Positions 54,580-64,000 of a stretch of DNA of 64,000 nt are shown one piece after another. The stretch is from Peromyscus leucopus (Eukaryota > Chordata > Mammalia > Rodentia > Cricetidae). The stretch lies in contig NC_051064.1 of the NCBI RefSeq assembly GCF_004664715.2, forward strand, positions 113,322,240 through 113,386,239. The letters are read 5' to 3'. Every line of letters begins with the position of its first letter. Within the stretch, counting starts at the first letter, position 1. The notes under the pieces were generated by a model. The model was not told where the DNA came from. It made no database searches and saw only the letters and a list, made by a program, of their open reading frames with translations. Both the position numbers and the translations under genes were made by a program.

Positions 54580-54690
54580 AGATGTAAAAATGCATTTATG
54601 GAGTGTCTACTGTGTGTCAGGCAACAGGCTAGCGTCTGGGCCTCCATGGGGGAATGAACAAATAGACTTTATTTACTATTCTTATGGCTT
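54580..54690 (-). repeat. L2 LINE 3' end
   Basis: ATTTATGGAGTGTCTACTGT, GTGTCAGGCAACAGGCTAGC and GGGGGAATGAACAAATAGAC form a second antisense L2 terminus. Confidence 0.7.
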
Positions 54691-54929
54691 GTAGACACAT
54701 GCACCTACAGGCACACTCCCGGTGGAAATATACAAACACACAGACTCAAACTAGAATGCAGTCAAAGACCACCAGCCAACCACGTACTAGGTGAAAGAAA
54801 TGAGCAATAACACACAGACAGGTAAGCATGGCTCCTCACGTTCTCAGGCACACATGCTTTCCTCTTGGAATCGATGAGAGTGCCATTAAAAGTCAGATTA
54901 AAACTAGCTTGGGATTTCAGTGCCTTCTC

Positions 54930-55330
54930 AGGAGAGGGGAATAAACAGGCCTCAGTTAGAAAGGCCTGGAGCACTGAGGAAAAAATTCTCTAAGTCTCAC
55001 TTAAGTGATTTTTTTTTGGCAGAAATCAAATTAACGGCGAGACTATGGACTGCTGACAAGGTGCTCCATCATGCTCGGCTGTGTGAATGTGTTTCTTCTA
55101 CATGTTGTTTTCATTAGCACTTCATTTGATAATGATAAATGGCATTTTCATTTGAAAGGAAAATATTAAAAAGTTCTGATTTGCAAGAGCAAGTTAGAAT
55201 AAATGATATTATTATGTCCTGTCACTTGTTCAGCTCACAGAAAAATAATAATAATGATAATAAAAACCCCAACAGCCTTCCCTGCTGAAGAAACACAAGC
55301 ATTTGATTTCTCTAGTGGGCCATTTTCTCG
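54930..55330. other. Candidate conserved non-coding element
   Basis: Non-repetitive AT-rich block with CAAATTAACGGCGAGAC, CATTAGCACTTC, TTTGATAATGATAAATGGC and AAATGATATTATTATG, plus a short ATAATAATAATGATAATA run. Enhancer-like texture. Conservation untested. Confidence 0.35.
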
Positions 55331-55589
55331 CTATCAAATTTGTCCTTGGCAAGAGACTGCTCAAAGGCACTGGTCTTGGAGGATGGGTGAGGAACTGCGT
55401 GACATCAAAGGCCAGCAGGAGAGGGAGGCCTAAAGAACTCTCTGTCCCTTTCAGGCTAGCAGTGGGGAAGGACTGGTCAAGGGACAGACTGGAAGGTTCT
55501 TTGTTGCCATTGGGTCAAATATCAGATTTTTCTGATAAGGTATAGAAGCTTGGCACTTTAAGAGCTGACTTTGGGGACACCTGATAATT

Positions 55590-55990
55590 GTCTTGGTTAA
55601 CCATGTCACTGGCTTGCTTAGAACATTTTGAAAGACTCCCTGCCATTGACAGGAGAAGAGCTTACCTCTTCAGATCGACTTTTAATACCCATGGCAACCT
55701 TGCTCCTACCCCCAGCCTCAACTATACGTCTAACCTTGCACATTGGTTACACCCAACTTTGTTACATTCCTTATTTATGCCTCTTTTTCACCCGAGTGCC
55801 ACACAATGCCTCTTGATTGCTCCTTTGGTGGATTACTTATTTCTGTCTGGCTCAACATCTATCTCTCAATCTTGTTTGAGCTTTTTTCCTGAAAGGATCA
55901 TCTCTTTTCAGTTTCCAGGCTTTGTTTCTGCATGCCTTACCATAGGCATGAATACAAGAAATAGTTTGTTGCGGAGAAAGACTACAGCTC
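55590..55990 (+). repeat. L2 LINE
   Basis: GACTCCCTGCCATTGACAGG, GACTTTTAATACCCATGGCA and CCCCAGCCTCAACTATACG fit the L2 region upstream of that at 53700. The 158-codon frame here is part of this decayed LINE. Confidence 0.55.
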
Positions 55991-56139
55991 ATTGGCATGG
56001 CTGGTACAGATGGCATGAGTATGTGCTTCAAAGAACACGAGAGCTGTGTCTGGGCCCATCCTAGGACCCATCACACCTAATTGTCTGGGTCCAAATTTCT
56101 GTCCCTTTCCTGTCCTTTGAGTTGGAGATTCTGTAGTAT

Positions 56140-56227
56140 AAGGTCACACCTATTCCAACAAGGCCACATCTCCTAATAGTGCTACTCCCTTTGAGCTTAT
56201 GGGGCCAGTTACATCCAAGCTAGCACA
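56140..56227 (+). repeat. Family A LTR 3' fragment
   Basis: GGTCACACCTATTCCAACAA, GGCCACATCTCCTAATAG, ending CTAGCACA. Confidence 0.7.
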
Positions 56228-56724
56228 ATCTTTTGGTGATCTTAGGCTCACACAGCAATCAGGTGAGCATTTACCAATATTAATGAAGTGAGTAGATAAT
56301 AGTTCTGTGGTCTCTCTGAGGAAAGTGGTTATCTAAACTCTTTCACAAGTTGTAAATGCTCAGGCCTAGGGCGAGTAGTTGTTTGAACAACTTTGTTTCC
56401 TATTATTTTGTCATATCAATAAAATAACCTTTCTTTTCTCTAGCGGTGAATCAGAGTCAGATAAGCTTGTTTGAAAGCCAGCACATTTCAGCAAGGGCTG
56501 ATGGCAGTAGCGTGCACTGGGAAAATTTCAATGTCTGGCCTTAGTCCAGGCAATTGACAAATCTTCTTCCTGTCTTCTCTATGCAGAAGGAACCTGGTGT
56601 GATGGGAAAGGGGAGGCGTGTCTGATGCCTTTGGGAGAAGTGAGAGGTGATTGAGAGGTCAGTGACCATGGAAACAATGCAGAACTTTGAGGCCCTTCTT
56701 CCTAACCACTGGATATGTAATGTT
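56228..56724. other. Unassigned sequence with X-box-like site
   Basis: GTGACCATGGAAAC at 56662-56675 resembles an RFX X-box. Otherwise nothing recognised. Confidence 0.4.
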
Positions 56725-56925
56725 TCACTTGGTACATCCCAAGAACCCCATGAGAAGGCAATTCAACTAATATGAGATAAGCTCCTAGCGAGTGCCAAAC
56801 TCTATGGGGTACTACAGGTAGCTATTGGCAGAGGACTGTGACTCCATCTTATAGATGAAGGGAGTAGATTCAGAAGGGGTGAAAGTATTGTCCAAGGTTG
56901 CAATACCAGCTGGTATTGTAGGATC
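56725..56925 (-). repeat. MIR SINE
   Basis: Antisense MIR: CCAAGAACCCCATGAGAAGG, CCATCTTATAGATGAAGGGA, AGTATTGTCCAAGGTTGC. Confidence 0.7.
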
Positions 56926-56929
56926 TGAC

Positions 56930-57105
56930 ATATCCCAGGCTGGCCTTGAGTGTGCTTTGTACATGAGGAACTTCTGAGTCCTCTGTGGCACTTCCCAAGT
57001 GCTGAAAGTATAGGCGTGTGCCACCACACCTGGTTCATGTGGTGCTGTAGATAGAACCAGAGCTTTGTGCTGCCTACCACCTGGGCTACATCCTCAACCT
57101 CCCAG
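56930..57105 (-). repeat. B4-type SINE (ID head plus B1 part)
   Basis: Antisense: B1-like CCCAGGCTGGCCTTGAGTG and GTATAGGCGTGTGCCACCAC, then ID-like CTACCACCTGGGCTACATCC. On the - strand this is 5'-ID-B1-3'. Confidence 0.65.
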
Positions 57106-57489
57106 TATGTCTTGCTTTGACCTAGGCTAACTGTCCTCCTTCCAAAAGCAAGACATCCTTGATCATGGTTATAGAAATCAGCCCTGTGCTACAAGAGAGA
57201 AAGAGCTGAATGAGCTGTGAAAATTGGGGTGGAGAGTGGTGTATGTGTCCTGTCTGGTGCTGAAGCCTAATTATTCTTTATTCAGCTTCCTTCTTGCTCA
57301 TTCTACATATTAGCCTGTACTCCAGACATGACATTCTTTAATCAGGCCCTGCAATACTTAGAAAATGTATTCCCCCTGTCTGATGGGTTCTTCTTTTATC
57401 TTCCTTTACCTGTAAAGGCCTCCAATTAAGTCTTTTGTGTAGAGCTTTAACACAAATTCCTCACCACACTTAAGCTCATTTTCAATCCT
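57106..57489. other. Unassigned sequence
   Basis: No feature recognised. Confidence 0.5.
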
Positions 57490-57580
57490 TGAAACCAGTC
57501 TTTGAAACGTATATAATTGATGGCATTCCCATTTTATGAGACTCAGGTAAAGTGACTTTTAGTCCTAAGAGCTGGTCTTC
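57490..57580 (-). repeat. MIR SINE fragment
   Basis: GGCATTCCCATTTTATGAGA and CTCAGGTAAAGTGACTTTTA resemble antisense MIR. Confidence 0.55.
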
Positions 57581-57654
57581 TGATCCAATGACTTTGTCCA
57601 AAGTCTCTCTTAGTAGAGCCGCTGCCTGGATGGACTATCTCAGATCCTTGTTCT

Positions 57655-57815
57655 ACATGCTTGTGGAATATGAGGATGTGTCACCTTAGACTGATTTCTT
57701 AACCTCTAAAACTCAAAAGTTCTGTTTTAAAGATCCTGATATACCTGTAGGTCCTTGTAGGATTAAATGAGCCATTACATGTGACATTGCCTGGCAGGAT
57801 GCCTGGGACATTTGC
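57655..57815 (+). repeat. MIR SINE
   Basis: CTTAACCTCTAAAACTCAAA, TGTAGGATTAAATGAGCC, ATTGCCTGGCAGGATGCC. Confidence 0.75.
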
Positions 57816-58005
57816 AGGGGTTGCACAGGGTTGTGTTTTCCCCTACTGCTGCTGATACTGAACTTCTCCCAGGGACTCAGGGAAAAGCCTTCCTCTGCCT
57901 TTTTGTAGGAGTCTTCTCAGACAACTAAGCCTGCTTAGTGCCATCTTTGACCTCCAAAGGTCTTCATAGTATTGGTGTACTGGGCAAAACCGCCTAAGAA
58001 TGTGC

Positions 58006-58180
58006 AAACAGGGCTGGCTCAGTGTGTAAAGGCACTTGTCACTTCTCCTGAAGACTTGACTTCAATCCTTGGAATCCACATGGTAGAAGAGAACCCACTC
58101 CTGGCATTTGTCCTCTGACTTCCACACGTGCATTGTGGGACATGAGTGTCCGCATACATATAGCATGACCACATGCATGC
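58006..58180 (+). repeat. B3-type SINE
   Basis: CAGGGCTGGCTCAGTGTGTA, AGGCACTTGTCACTTC, TTGTCCTCTGACTTCCACAC. A tRNA-derived head and tail typical of the B2/B3 group. It ends in the CA array. Confidence 0.75.
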
Positions 58181-58184
58181 AAAC

Positions 58185-58269
58185 ACACAGATACACACAC
58201 ACACAGACACACACACAGACACACACACAGACACACACACAGACACACACACAGACACACAGACACACA

Positions 58270-58309
<40 letters not shown>
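58185..58309. repeat. (CA)n with ordered AGACACACACAC units
   Basis: Five spaced AGACACACACAC-type 12-bp units, two 8-bp AGACACAC units, then about 20 CA units. Four overlapping frames on both strands come only from this repeat. Confidence 0.97.
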
Positions 58310-58311
<2 letters not shown>

Positions 58312-58374
58312 CTCACATTTTTCTAAAAGACTGTACAAACACCTTTCCTTGTCTTTGAAAATTCTGAGGTTCTC

Positions 58375-59218
58375 TCATAGAAGATAAAGTGGGAAGTAGC
58401 ATTGGGACAAGAGACTACTTCCTGAATATAACACCAGTAGCACAGACACTGAGATAGACAATTAATAAATTGGATCTCCTGAAACTGAAAAACTTCTGTC
58501 AGGCAAAGGGCATGGTCAATAAGACAAAACGGCAGCCTACAGAATGGGAAAAGATCTTCACCAATCCCATGTCTGATAGATGGTTGATCTCCAAAATATA
58601 TAAAGAACCCAAGAAACCAGACATCAAAATACCAAATAATCCAATTAAAAATGGCGTACAAATCTAAACATCTAAACAGAGAATTCTCAACAGAAGAATC
58701 TCAAATGCCTGAAAGACATTTAAGGAATTATTCAACATCCTTAGTCATCAAGGAAATGCAAATCAAAATGACTCTGAGATACCATCTTAGACCTGTCAGA
58801 ATGGTTAAGATCAAAAACACTGATAACAGCTTATGTTGGAGAGGATGTGGAGTAAGTGGAACACCCCTCCACTGCTGGTGGGAGTGCAAACTTGTAGAGC
58901 CACTTTGGAAATCAATAAGGTGGTTGGGTCCTCAGAAAACTGGGAATCAATTTACCTCAAGACTCAGTGATATCAGTCTTGGGCATATACACAAAGGATG
59001 CTCAATCATACCACAAGGACACTTGCTCAACTATGTTCATAGCAGCATTATTCACAATAGCCAGAACCTGGAAACAACCTAAATGCCCCTCAACCAAAGA
59101 ATGGATAAAGAAAATGTGGTACATTTACACAATGGAGTATTACTCAGCTGTAAACAGTGATATCATAAAAATTGCAGGCAAATGGATGGAACTAGAAAAA
59201 AAAAATCACCCTGAGTGA
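58375..59218 (+). pseudogene. L1 ORF2 C-terminal remnant
   Basis: 5'-truncated L1. Frames at 58470-58667 (RQPTEWEKIFTNPMSDRW), 58651-59082 (HCWWECKLVEPLWKSI, part of the C-terminal Cys/His-rich domain) and 58967-59218 (WIKKMWYIYTMEYYSA) are shifted against each other. It therefore encodes no intact product. ORF2 ends near 59218. Confidence 0.92.
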
Positions 59219-60229
59219 GTTAATCCAGACCCAGAAAGACAAACATGGTATGTACTCACTCATAAGTGGATAGTAGATGTAAAACAAAGGATAACTAGGT
59301 TACATTCCACAGCCCTAGAGAAACTAAGTAACAAGGAGGACCCTAAGAGGGATGCATGGAGTGCCCTAGGAAGGGGAAATAGATGAGATTTCCTGGGTAA
59401 ACTGGGGTGCGGGGGGGGGGGGGCGGGCGGGGAGAGGGGTGGGGATGGGGGATGGGAACATGACGGTACAGGATGGTTGGGTTGGGGTAGGAACGAAGAG
59501 GGAGAGCGAGAAAAGAGATATGTTGATAGAGGGGGCTGCTATGGGGTTAGGGAGAAATCTGGTGCCAGGGAAAAATCCCAGGAAACTACAAGGATGACCC
59601 CAGCTAAGACTCCTAGCAATAGTGGAGAGGATGCCTGAACTGGCCTTCTCCTGTAATCAGATTGGTGAATACCCTGTCATCATAGAACCTTCATTCAGTG
59701 ACTGATGGAAACAGATGCAGAAATCCACAGCCAAGCACTGGGCCAAGCCAGGAGTTCAATTGAAGAGAGAGAGGTGGGATTATATACTCAAGAGGGGGTC
59801 AAGATCATGATGGGGAAACCCACAGAGACAGTTGACCGGAGCTCATGGGAGCTCACGAATTCTAGACCAACATCTAGGGAGCCTGCATGGGACTGATCTA
59901 GGCCCTCTGCATGTGGGTGACAGTTGTGTAGCTTGGTCTGTTTGTGGGACCCTAGCAATAGGACCAGGATCTGTCCCTGGTATATGAGCTGGCTTTGTGG
60001 AACCTATTCCCTATGGTAGGATGCTTATTTAAGCCTTGATGCAGGGTGGAGAAACTTGGTTCTTCCCCAAGTTGGTATGCCATGCTTTGTTGACTCCCAT
60101 GGGAAGCCTTACCCTTTCTAAGGAGTGGATGGGGGCAGAGTAGAAAGGAGGTGGAAGAGGGAATGGGATGAGTGGAGGGAGAGGACACTGTGGTTGATAT
60201 GTAAAATAAATAAAAAAATTAATAAAAAA
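59219..60229 (+). mobile_element. L1 3' UTR and A-rich tail with target-site duplication
   Basis: 3' UTR of the L1 at 58375, with a G-rich tract at 59407-59450, then GAGCCTGCATGGGACTG, TAGGCCCTCTGCATG, and an ATAAATAAAAAAATTAATAA tail. The whole element (58375-60229) is flanked by an 18-bp duplication with two mismatches: GAAAATTCTGAGGTTCTC at 58357-58374 and GAAAACTTTGAGGTTCTC at 60230-60247. Confidence 0.92.
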
Positions 60230-60247
60230 GAAAACTTTGAGGTTCTC

Positions 60248-60534
60248 AGTGCCATTTTTTCAGGGAGAGTGGAGAATAAATAAGTAGGACGGGGTGAGGG
60301 GGGGAGGAGGGTCCTGTCCCAGGCAAGTTGTGTGAGACTTTGACAGATGTCTTTGACTTAAGAAACATTATGGAGACAGACATGCTTTTCCATTCAATCA
60401 TTCTTTCAAAACGTTTCATGAATATCTGCCCCAAATGGCTGTCTATTTTACTTAGAGCAAAACTGCATATATTACAGGGGCCTGCGAACCCTGTATCAGC
60501 CAGAGTCCAGCTGCAAAACAGTTTGTACCAGGCA
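60248..60534. other. Unassigned sequence
   Basis: No repeat or exon recognised. Confidence 0.5.
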
Positions 60535-60900
60535 TTATGGTTTGAATCTGAAATGTCCCCCACAGGCTGCATCTTCAACACTTCGTCTCCAGCTGCTGTT
60601 TTTTTTTTTTTGAGGTTAGAGGCTTTGAGAGGTGGGGCCTAGCTGGAGGAAAGAGCTTATTGGGATAGGTTCATGGGAATGAGTCAGTTCTGTCCACTTC
60701 CTGCCTTATGCTCTGCTTCCTGGTTTGCTGTGATGTGAACAGACTCTGGCACATACTCCTGCAGTCACGATCTGAGCCACTCTGCCATGTCTTCCTTACC
60801 ATGGTGGACTGAAACTCTGCAGCCACGAGGGAACCATCGTCCCTTTCTGCAGTCTTTTTTTTTTCCAGGTGTTTGGTCATGTTGATAAGAAAAGTAATTA
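60535..60900 (+). repeat. Ancient MaLR/ERVL-type LTR
   Basis: ATTATGGTTTGAATCTGAAA, GGTGGGGCCTAGCTGGAGGA, GTTTGCTGTGATGTGAACAG and CATGGTGGACTGAAACTCTG follow a widespread mammalian LTR layout. T runs at 60599 and 60857 are later changes. Confidence 0.6.
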
Positions 60901-61479
60901 ATTTACCAGGTAATCCAGTACAGGTCAGTTAGTGCAGGAAGTTATGGAGTTGAAGAGATGAAAGAGCAACCAAAGGAAGGTGAGGCAAATCCATGGTTAT
61001 CAAATGCAGGGACCACTGCTTCCCAAAGGGATGTAGGATGAAGGGAGGGGGCCAGACTACTAGGGGCCAGGCTAGAGCTTGCCCCATCAGAGCTTGGGCC
61101 TGTTTGGTGGAAGCTGGAACACCAGGAGCCATGACCCCTGCAAGAGCTGCCACTCAAAACAAGGAGAGTGGAGGGTATATCTTCCCTCTCTCTGCTCTCC
61201 AGCCGGTGCATCCCAGTGCTCAGATCTAGTCAGAAGCCAGATGGCAAGGGAGCAGCAGAGAGAAAAAGAGGGGACACAACTCATTGGTGGCAGAGGAATT
61301 CAGATTACGGCCCACTCTTCCATGCCCCGTGGGCCCCCCCCCCCCGCCCCGTTACTTTGGACTGGACATGGCCTCAGCCCCGCAGTCTTCCTGAATGTTC
61401 TTTTAACTCTGAAGGCTCACTAGTCTTTTCTGTCTGATGTTCATCTACCAGGTAGCAACATGGCACTCTCCCCTGCTTG
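60901..61479. other. Unassigned sequence with poly-C run
   Basis: C tract near 61336-61349 followed by GCCCCG. Overlapping frames on both strands (60929-61437) have no domain. Confidence 0.5.
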
Positions 61480-61800
61480 ATCACCTTCTTTTGAAAACTT
61501 CTGTGATCATCCTACTCCAAACTGCACATGTTTCTTCATTATGGCCTCTTTCCTGCTTTGTTCTTCTCTCTAACGTTATAGCAATCCAATAGTCTGTGTA
61601 CTAGTTCTCATTCCTCTCTCTAGAATGTGAGTTCCAAGAGAACAGCACTTTTCATCTGCTTTGTCTACTGCTGTATCCTTAGGGATGGGAAGAATGCCTA
61701 GAAATTAGTGGACTCTCAATAAGTGTTCATTGGATAAATGGATGAATGGAGACCCAAATACCCCTTCACTTCTGCACATTTGTTCATTCAACAATGTATG
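61480..61800 (+). repeat. L2 LINE 3' end
   Basis: Clear L2 terminus: CTCTAGAATGTGAGTTCC, AAGAGAACAGCACTTTTCAT, TTGTCTACTGCTGTATCC, CTCAATAAGTGTTCATTGG. Confidence 0.88.
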
Positions 61801-61839
61801 TAGTATAGGAGGTGGATGGGAGGTGGGAATGTGAGGAGG

Positions 61840-61911
61840 AAGGCTGAACAACTAACTAGCAAGCATATCTTATCTCTGAGCCTCTGTTTCCCCATATACA
61901 AGCAAAGTGAC
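61840..61911 (+). repeat. MIR SINE fragment, cut by LTR
   Basis: CAACTAACTAGCAAGC, ATCTCTGAGCCTCTGTTTCC. Ends exactly where a family A LTR begins. Confidence 0.65.
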
Positions 61912-62305
61912 TGCCTTAGTTAGTGTTTCTATTGCTGCGATGAAACACCCATGGCCAAAAAGCAAGTTGGGGAGGAAAGGGTTTGTTTGGCTTACACTTC
62001 AGCCTTTGTTCACTGCTGAAGGAAATCAGGATAGGAACTCAAACAGGGTAGGATCCTGGAGGCAGGAACTGATGCAGAGGCCATGGAGTGGTGCTGCTTA
62101 CTGGCTTGCTTCCCCTGGCTTACCCAGTCTGTTTTCTTGTAGAACCCAGGACCACCAGCCCAGGGATGGTGCCACCAACAATGGGCTGGGCCCTCCCCCA
62201 CTGGTCACTAAATGAGAAAATGCCTTACAGCTGGATTTCATGGAGGCATTCCCTTAACTAAGGCTCTTTCCTCTCTGATGATTCTAGCTTGTGTCAGCCA
62301 GTACA
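61912..62305 (+). mobile_element. Family A solo LTR
   Basis: Begins TGCCTTAGTTAGTGTTTC and ends CAGCCAGTACA. Internal GATGCAGAGGC and GAGAAAATGCCTTACAGC are shared with the 25045 copy. The flanking 5-mers GTGAC and GGGTC match at only 3 of 5 bases, so duplication is unproven. Confidence 0.75.
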
Positions 62306-62669
62306 GGGTCTAGGCAGGAGGTTTGAGAGTACCCTCCCAGTCCCACCATCCTGTAAGTACGGAGAATTTTCCTGGCAGAGCTACTTGGTAGATAAAATTA
62401 ATCCTTTTCTTAATCAGTGATTCCTGTCTCTGCACGTGACTTGTCAGGGGAACCTTTCTCTGATGCTCACTTGACTCGGGAACTTGTCACATCTTCCATC
62501 TCCTGTAACGTCCTCACCTGAAATTGAAAGGTAAATATTTCAGTTGTGAGTCTCTCTGTCATGACTCAAATAATTTTAAAATTGCTTAGATGTCTTTGCC
62601 TAACAATGTTCAGATTGTTCTAATGTAGGAGAAAACGGTAGTTTTAGACACAGTAATATTGATAGCAGC
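62306..62669. other. Unassigned sequence
   Basis: AT-rich at 62520-62620. No feature recognised. Confidence 0.5.
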
Positions 62670-62825
62670 TAGTAATTTCCATGTACTTCACATAGTTACT
62701 GGTGCTGTGAGGATTATCAAGCAGAAATTTTTACTGTCTAAAAAGATATTCTGTGAAGAGGACCTGGCATGGTTCCTGCCAATAGAAGGTCCTCGCTGGG
62801 AAATGACTATTGCAATAATTACTGT
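62670..62825 (+). repeat. MIR SINE fragment
   Basis: GGTGCTGTGAGGATTATCAA and AGGACCTGGCATGGTTCCTG fit the MIR 3' half. Confidence 0.55.
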
Positions 62826-63214
62826 CACAGAGTTTGGCTAGGAAATAGCAACATTTCTCTCTAGGATGTTGTAAAGTCATTGTGGATCTCAACTCGAAGG
62901 GATTTGAGTCTCACTATATTTCTCTGGATGCAAGGACAGGTCACTGCTGCAGTGGGAGTACCTGAAGTACCAAGAAATGCTTCCATCTAGGAGATAGTAG
63001 TGGGACAGCCCGGAGTTGGCACCAATCTCCTCTCATTCATTCCCCAGATCATCTCTGGTACCTTCTTGAGACTCAAACCCTGCCTCTGCCCTCAGAGTTG
63101 GAGGATATGTACCACAAATGTCACATAAATGCAGCTCCATGCAATGGTAAAGAAACAGGATGTTTCCTTGACTTTTTAGAAGGTCAAAGAAGGATGCTTT
63201 TAAAAATCATATAT
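62826..63214. other. Unassigned sequence
   Basis: No feature recognised. Confidence 0.5.
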
Positions 63215-63530
63215 ACTGGGGCTGGGGAAATGGACTAGTGAGTAAAGTGCATGCTACATAAGTTTGAAGACCTTCATTGGAATTGCCAGGCGCCATATAA
63301 ACCCAGGCACAGTAGTGCATACCTGTAACCCTAGAGCTCTTGTGGTGAGATGGGAGATGGAGACAAGAGAATTTTTAGAAGTTTGTAGGCCAACTAGCCT
63401 GGCATCCACAGTGGTGGGTGGAAGGTGTGGACTGAAACCCAAGCTTGTCCTCCAATCTCAACACAGTGACACATGCATACCTCTACACGCCCCCCCCCCA
63501 TATACACTCACAGAAACCAAATCAAAACCA
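63215..63530 (+). repeat. RSINE1/B4-type SINE
   Basis: CTGGGGCTGGGGAAATGGAC, GTGAGTAAAGTGCATGC, then a B1-like CACAGTAGTGCATACCTGTA, and a CACATGCATACCTCTACACG tail with a C run. Confidence 0.75.
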
Positions 63531-64000
63531 AAACCATACCCTGACTCAAGGACATTTTGTTTTGCCAGCTTCACCTGCCAGTCCTAAATAAAAAGAACAA
63601 ATAAAGCAAGCAATTGTCAGAATCTAAAAGACCTATTTACGTGGTTATTTTGTTGTCTGTTTCCTACTTAGGTCAGGGTTAATTTTGTTTTGTTAATTGC
63701 TTTATCCTTCTCATCTACAAGAGTACATAGTCTCATTTTGTTGTTGTTGTTGTTGTTGGTTGAGGGACTAGACAAGCCCAATCTAGACCACCAAATAGAA
63801 GAAATAAAATTGGACCCCAGCCAAGACAGAAGATAGAAGAGCCACGAGGTTCATAAGGTCAGTACAGTAGTGGTGGGGTGGCAACTGGTAGGAGGTGGGT
63901 AACAAGGTTGCAGGGATTGGAGAGGTGACCAGGTTTTAGAAGCCTTGAATGTCAGGTCACGCTTTCTGGGGTAACTCTGAGTGTTTTAAGCTGGAATGAA
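63531..64000. other. Unassigned sequence with short (GTT)n
   Basis: (GTT)n of about six units at 63738-63757. Nothing else recognised up to the window end. Confidence 0.5.

Noticed and set aside
55588..56064. 158-codon + frame
   Set aside because: Overlaps a decayed L2 LINE and its product shows no domain.
58019..58358. Cys/Val- and Thr/His-repeat frames on both strands
   Set aside because: Pure translation of the CA/AGA repeat.
58651..59218. L1 ORF2 C-terminus as a functional protein
   Set aside because: The two frames are shifted against each other and the element lacks its endonuclease and RT regions.

Overview
This is mammalian nuclear DNA from a muroid rodent, most likely a cricetid (deer-mouse, hamster or vole type). 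The evidence is the set of short interspersed elements: B1 copies of a cricetid-like subtype (33770, 36568), a B2 with perfect hallmarks (28594), an ID element (3135), B4, B3 and RSINE1-type copies, and rodent L1 and LTR families. The species assignment is inference. I find no protein-coding exon, rRNA, functional tRNA or CRISPR array. Open reading frames come from low-complexity sequence, L1 remnants or chance. The window looks like intergenic or deep intronic DNA.

Layout. Bases 1-16000 are a mosaic of unassigned sequence, ancient MIR and L2 fragments, microsatellites, a B1 with target-site duplication (12962) and an LTR-type repeat interrupted by another LTR-like insertion (14093-14935). 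Bases 16200-20490 hold an L1 3' UTR (+) abutting an inverted L1 that keeps its 5' UTR, followed by an MLT1-like LTR. Bases 23138-25460 form an LTR-internal-LTR unit. Bases 26995-27864 hold two related LTRs pointing away from each other. Bases 29385-37460 are one dead L1 (-) spanning 3' UTR to 5' UTR and broken by a solo LTR, a 36-bp minisatellite split by an LTR, an LTR that contains a B1, and a second B1.

Bases 37490-51350 are mostly ancient MIR and L2 fragments with unassigned DNA, a CpG cluster with an X-box palindrome (38365-38440), several AT-rich blocks that look like conserved non-coding elements, a B1 split by an LTR with a clean 5-bp duplication, and a perfect 17-bp hairpin (47926-47965). 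Bases 51584-64000 contain two 5'-truncated L1s with target-site duplications, clustered L2 fragments, further SINEs and an ancient MaLR-like LTR.

There are no genes working together here. What can be read is the insertion history: ancient MIR, L2 and MaLR elements, then rodent L1, LTR and SINE layers, several nested and dated relative to each other by target-site duplications. Candidate regulatory sequence is limited to the CpG/X-box cluster, the AT-rich blocks and the LTR promoters, all unproven. Repeat family names come from recognition of consensus-like stretches, not from a database run.
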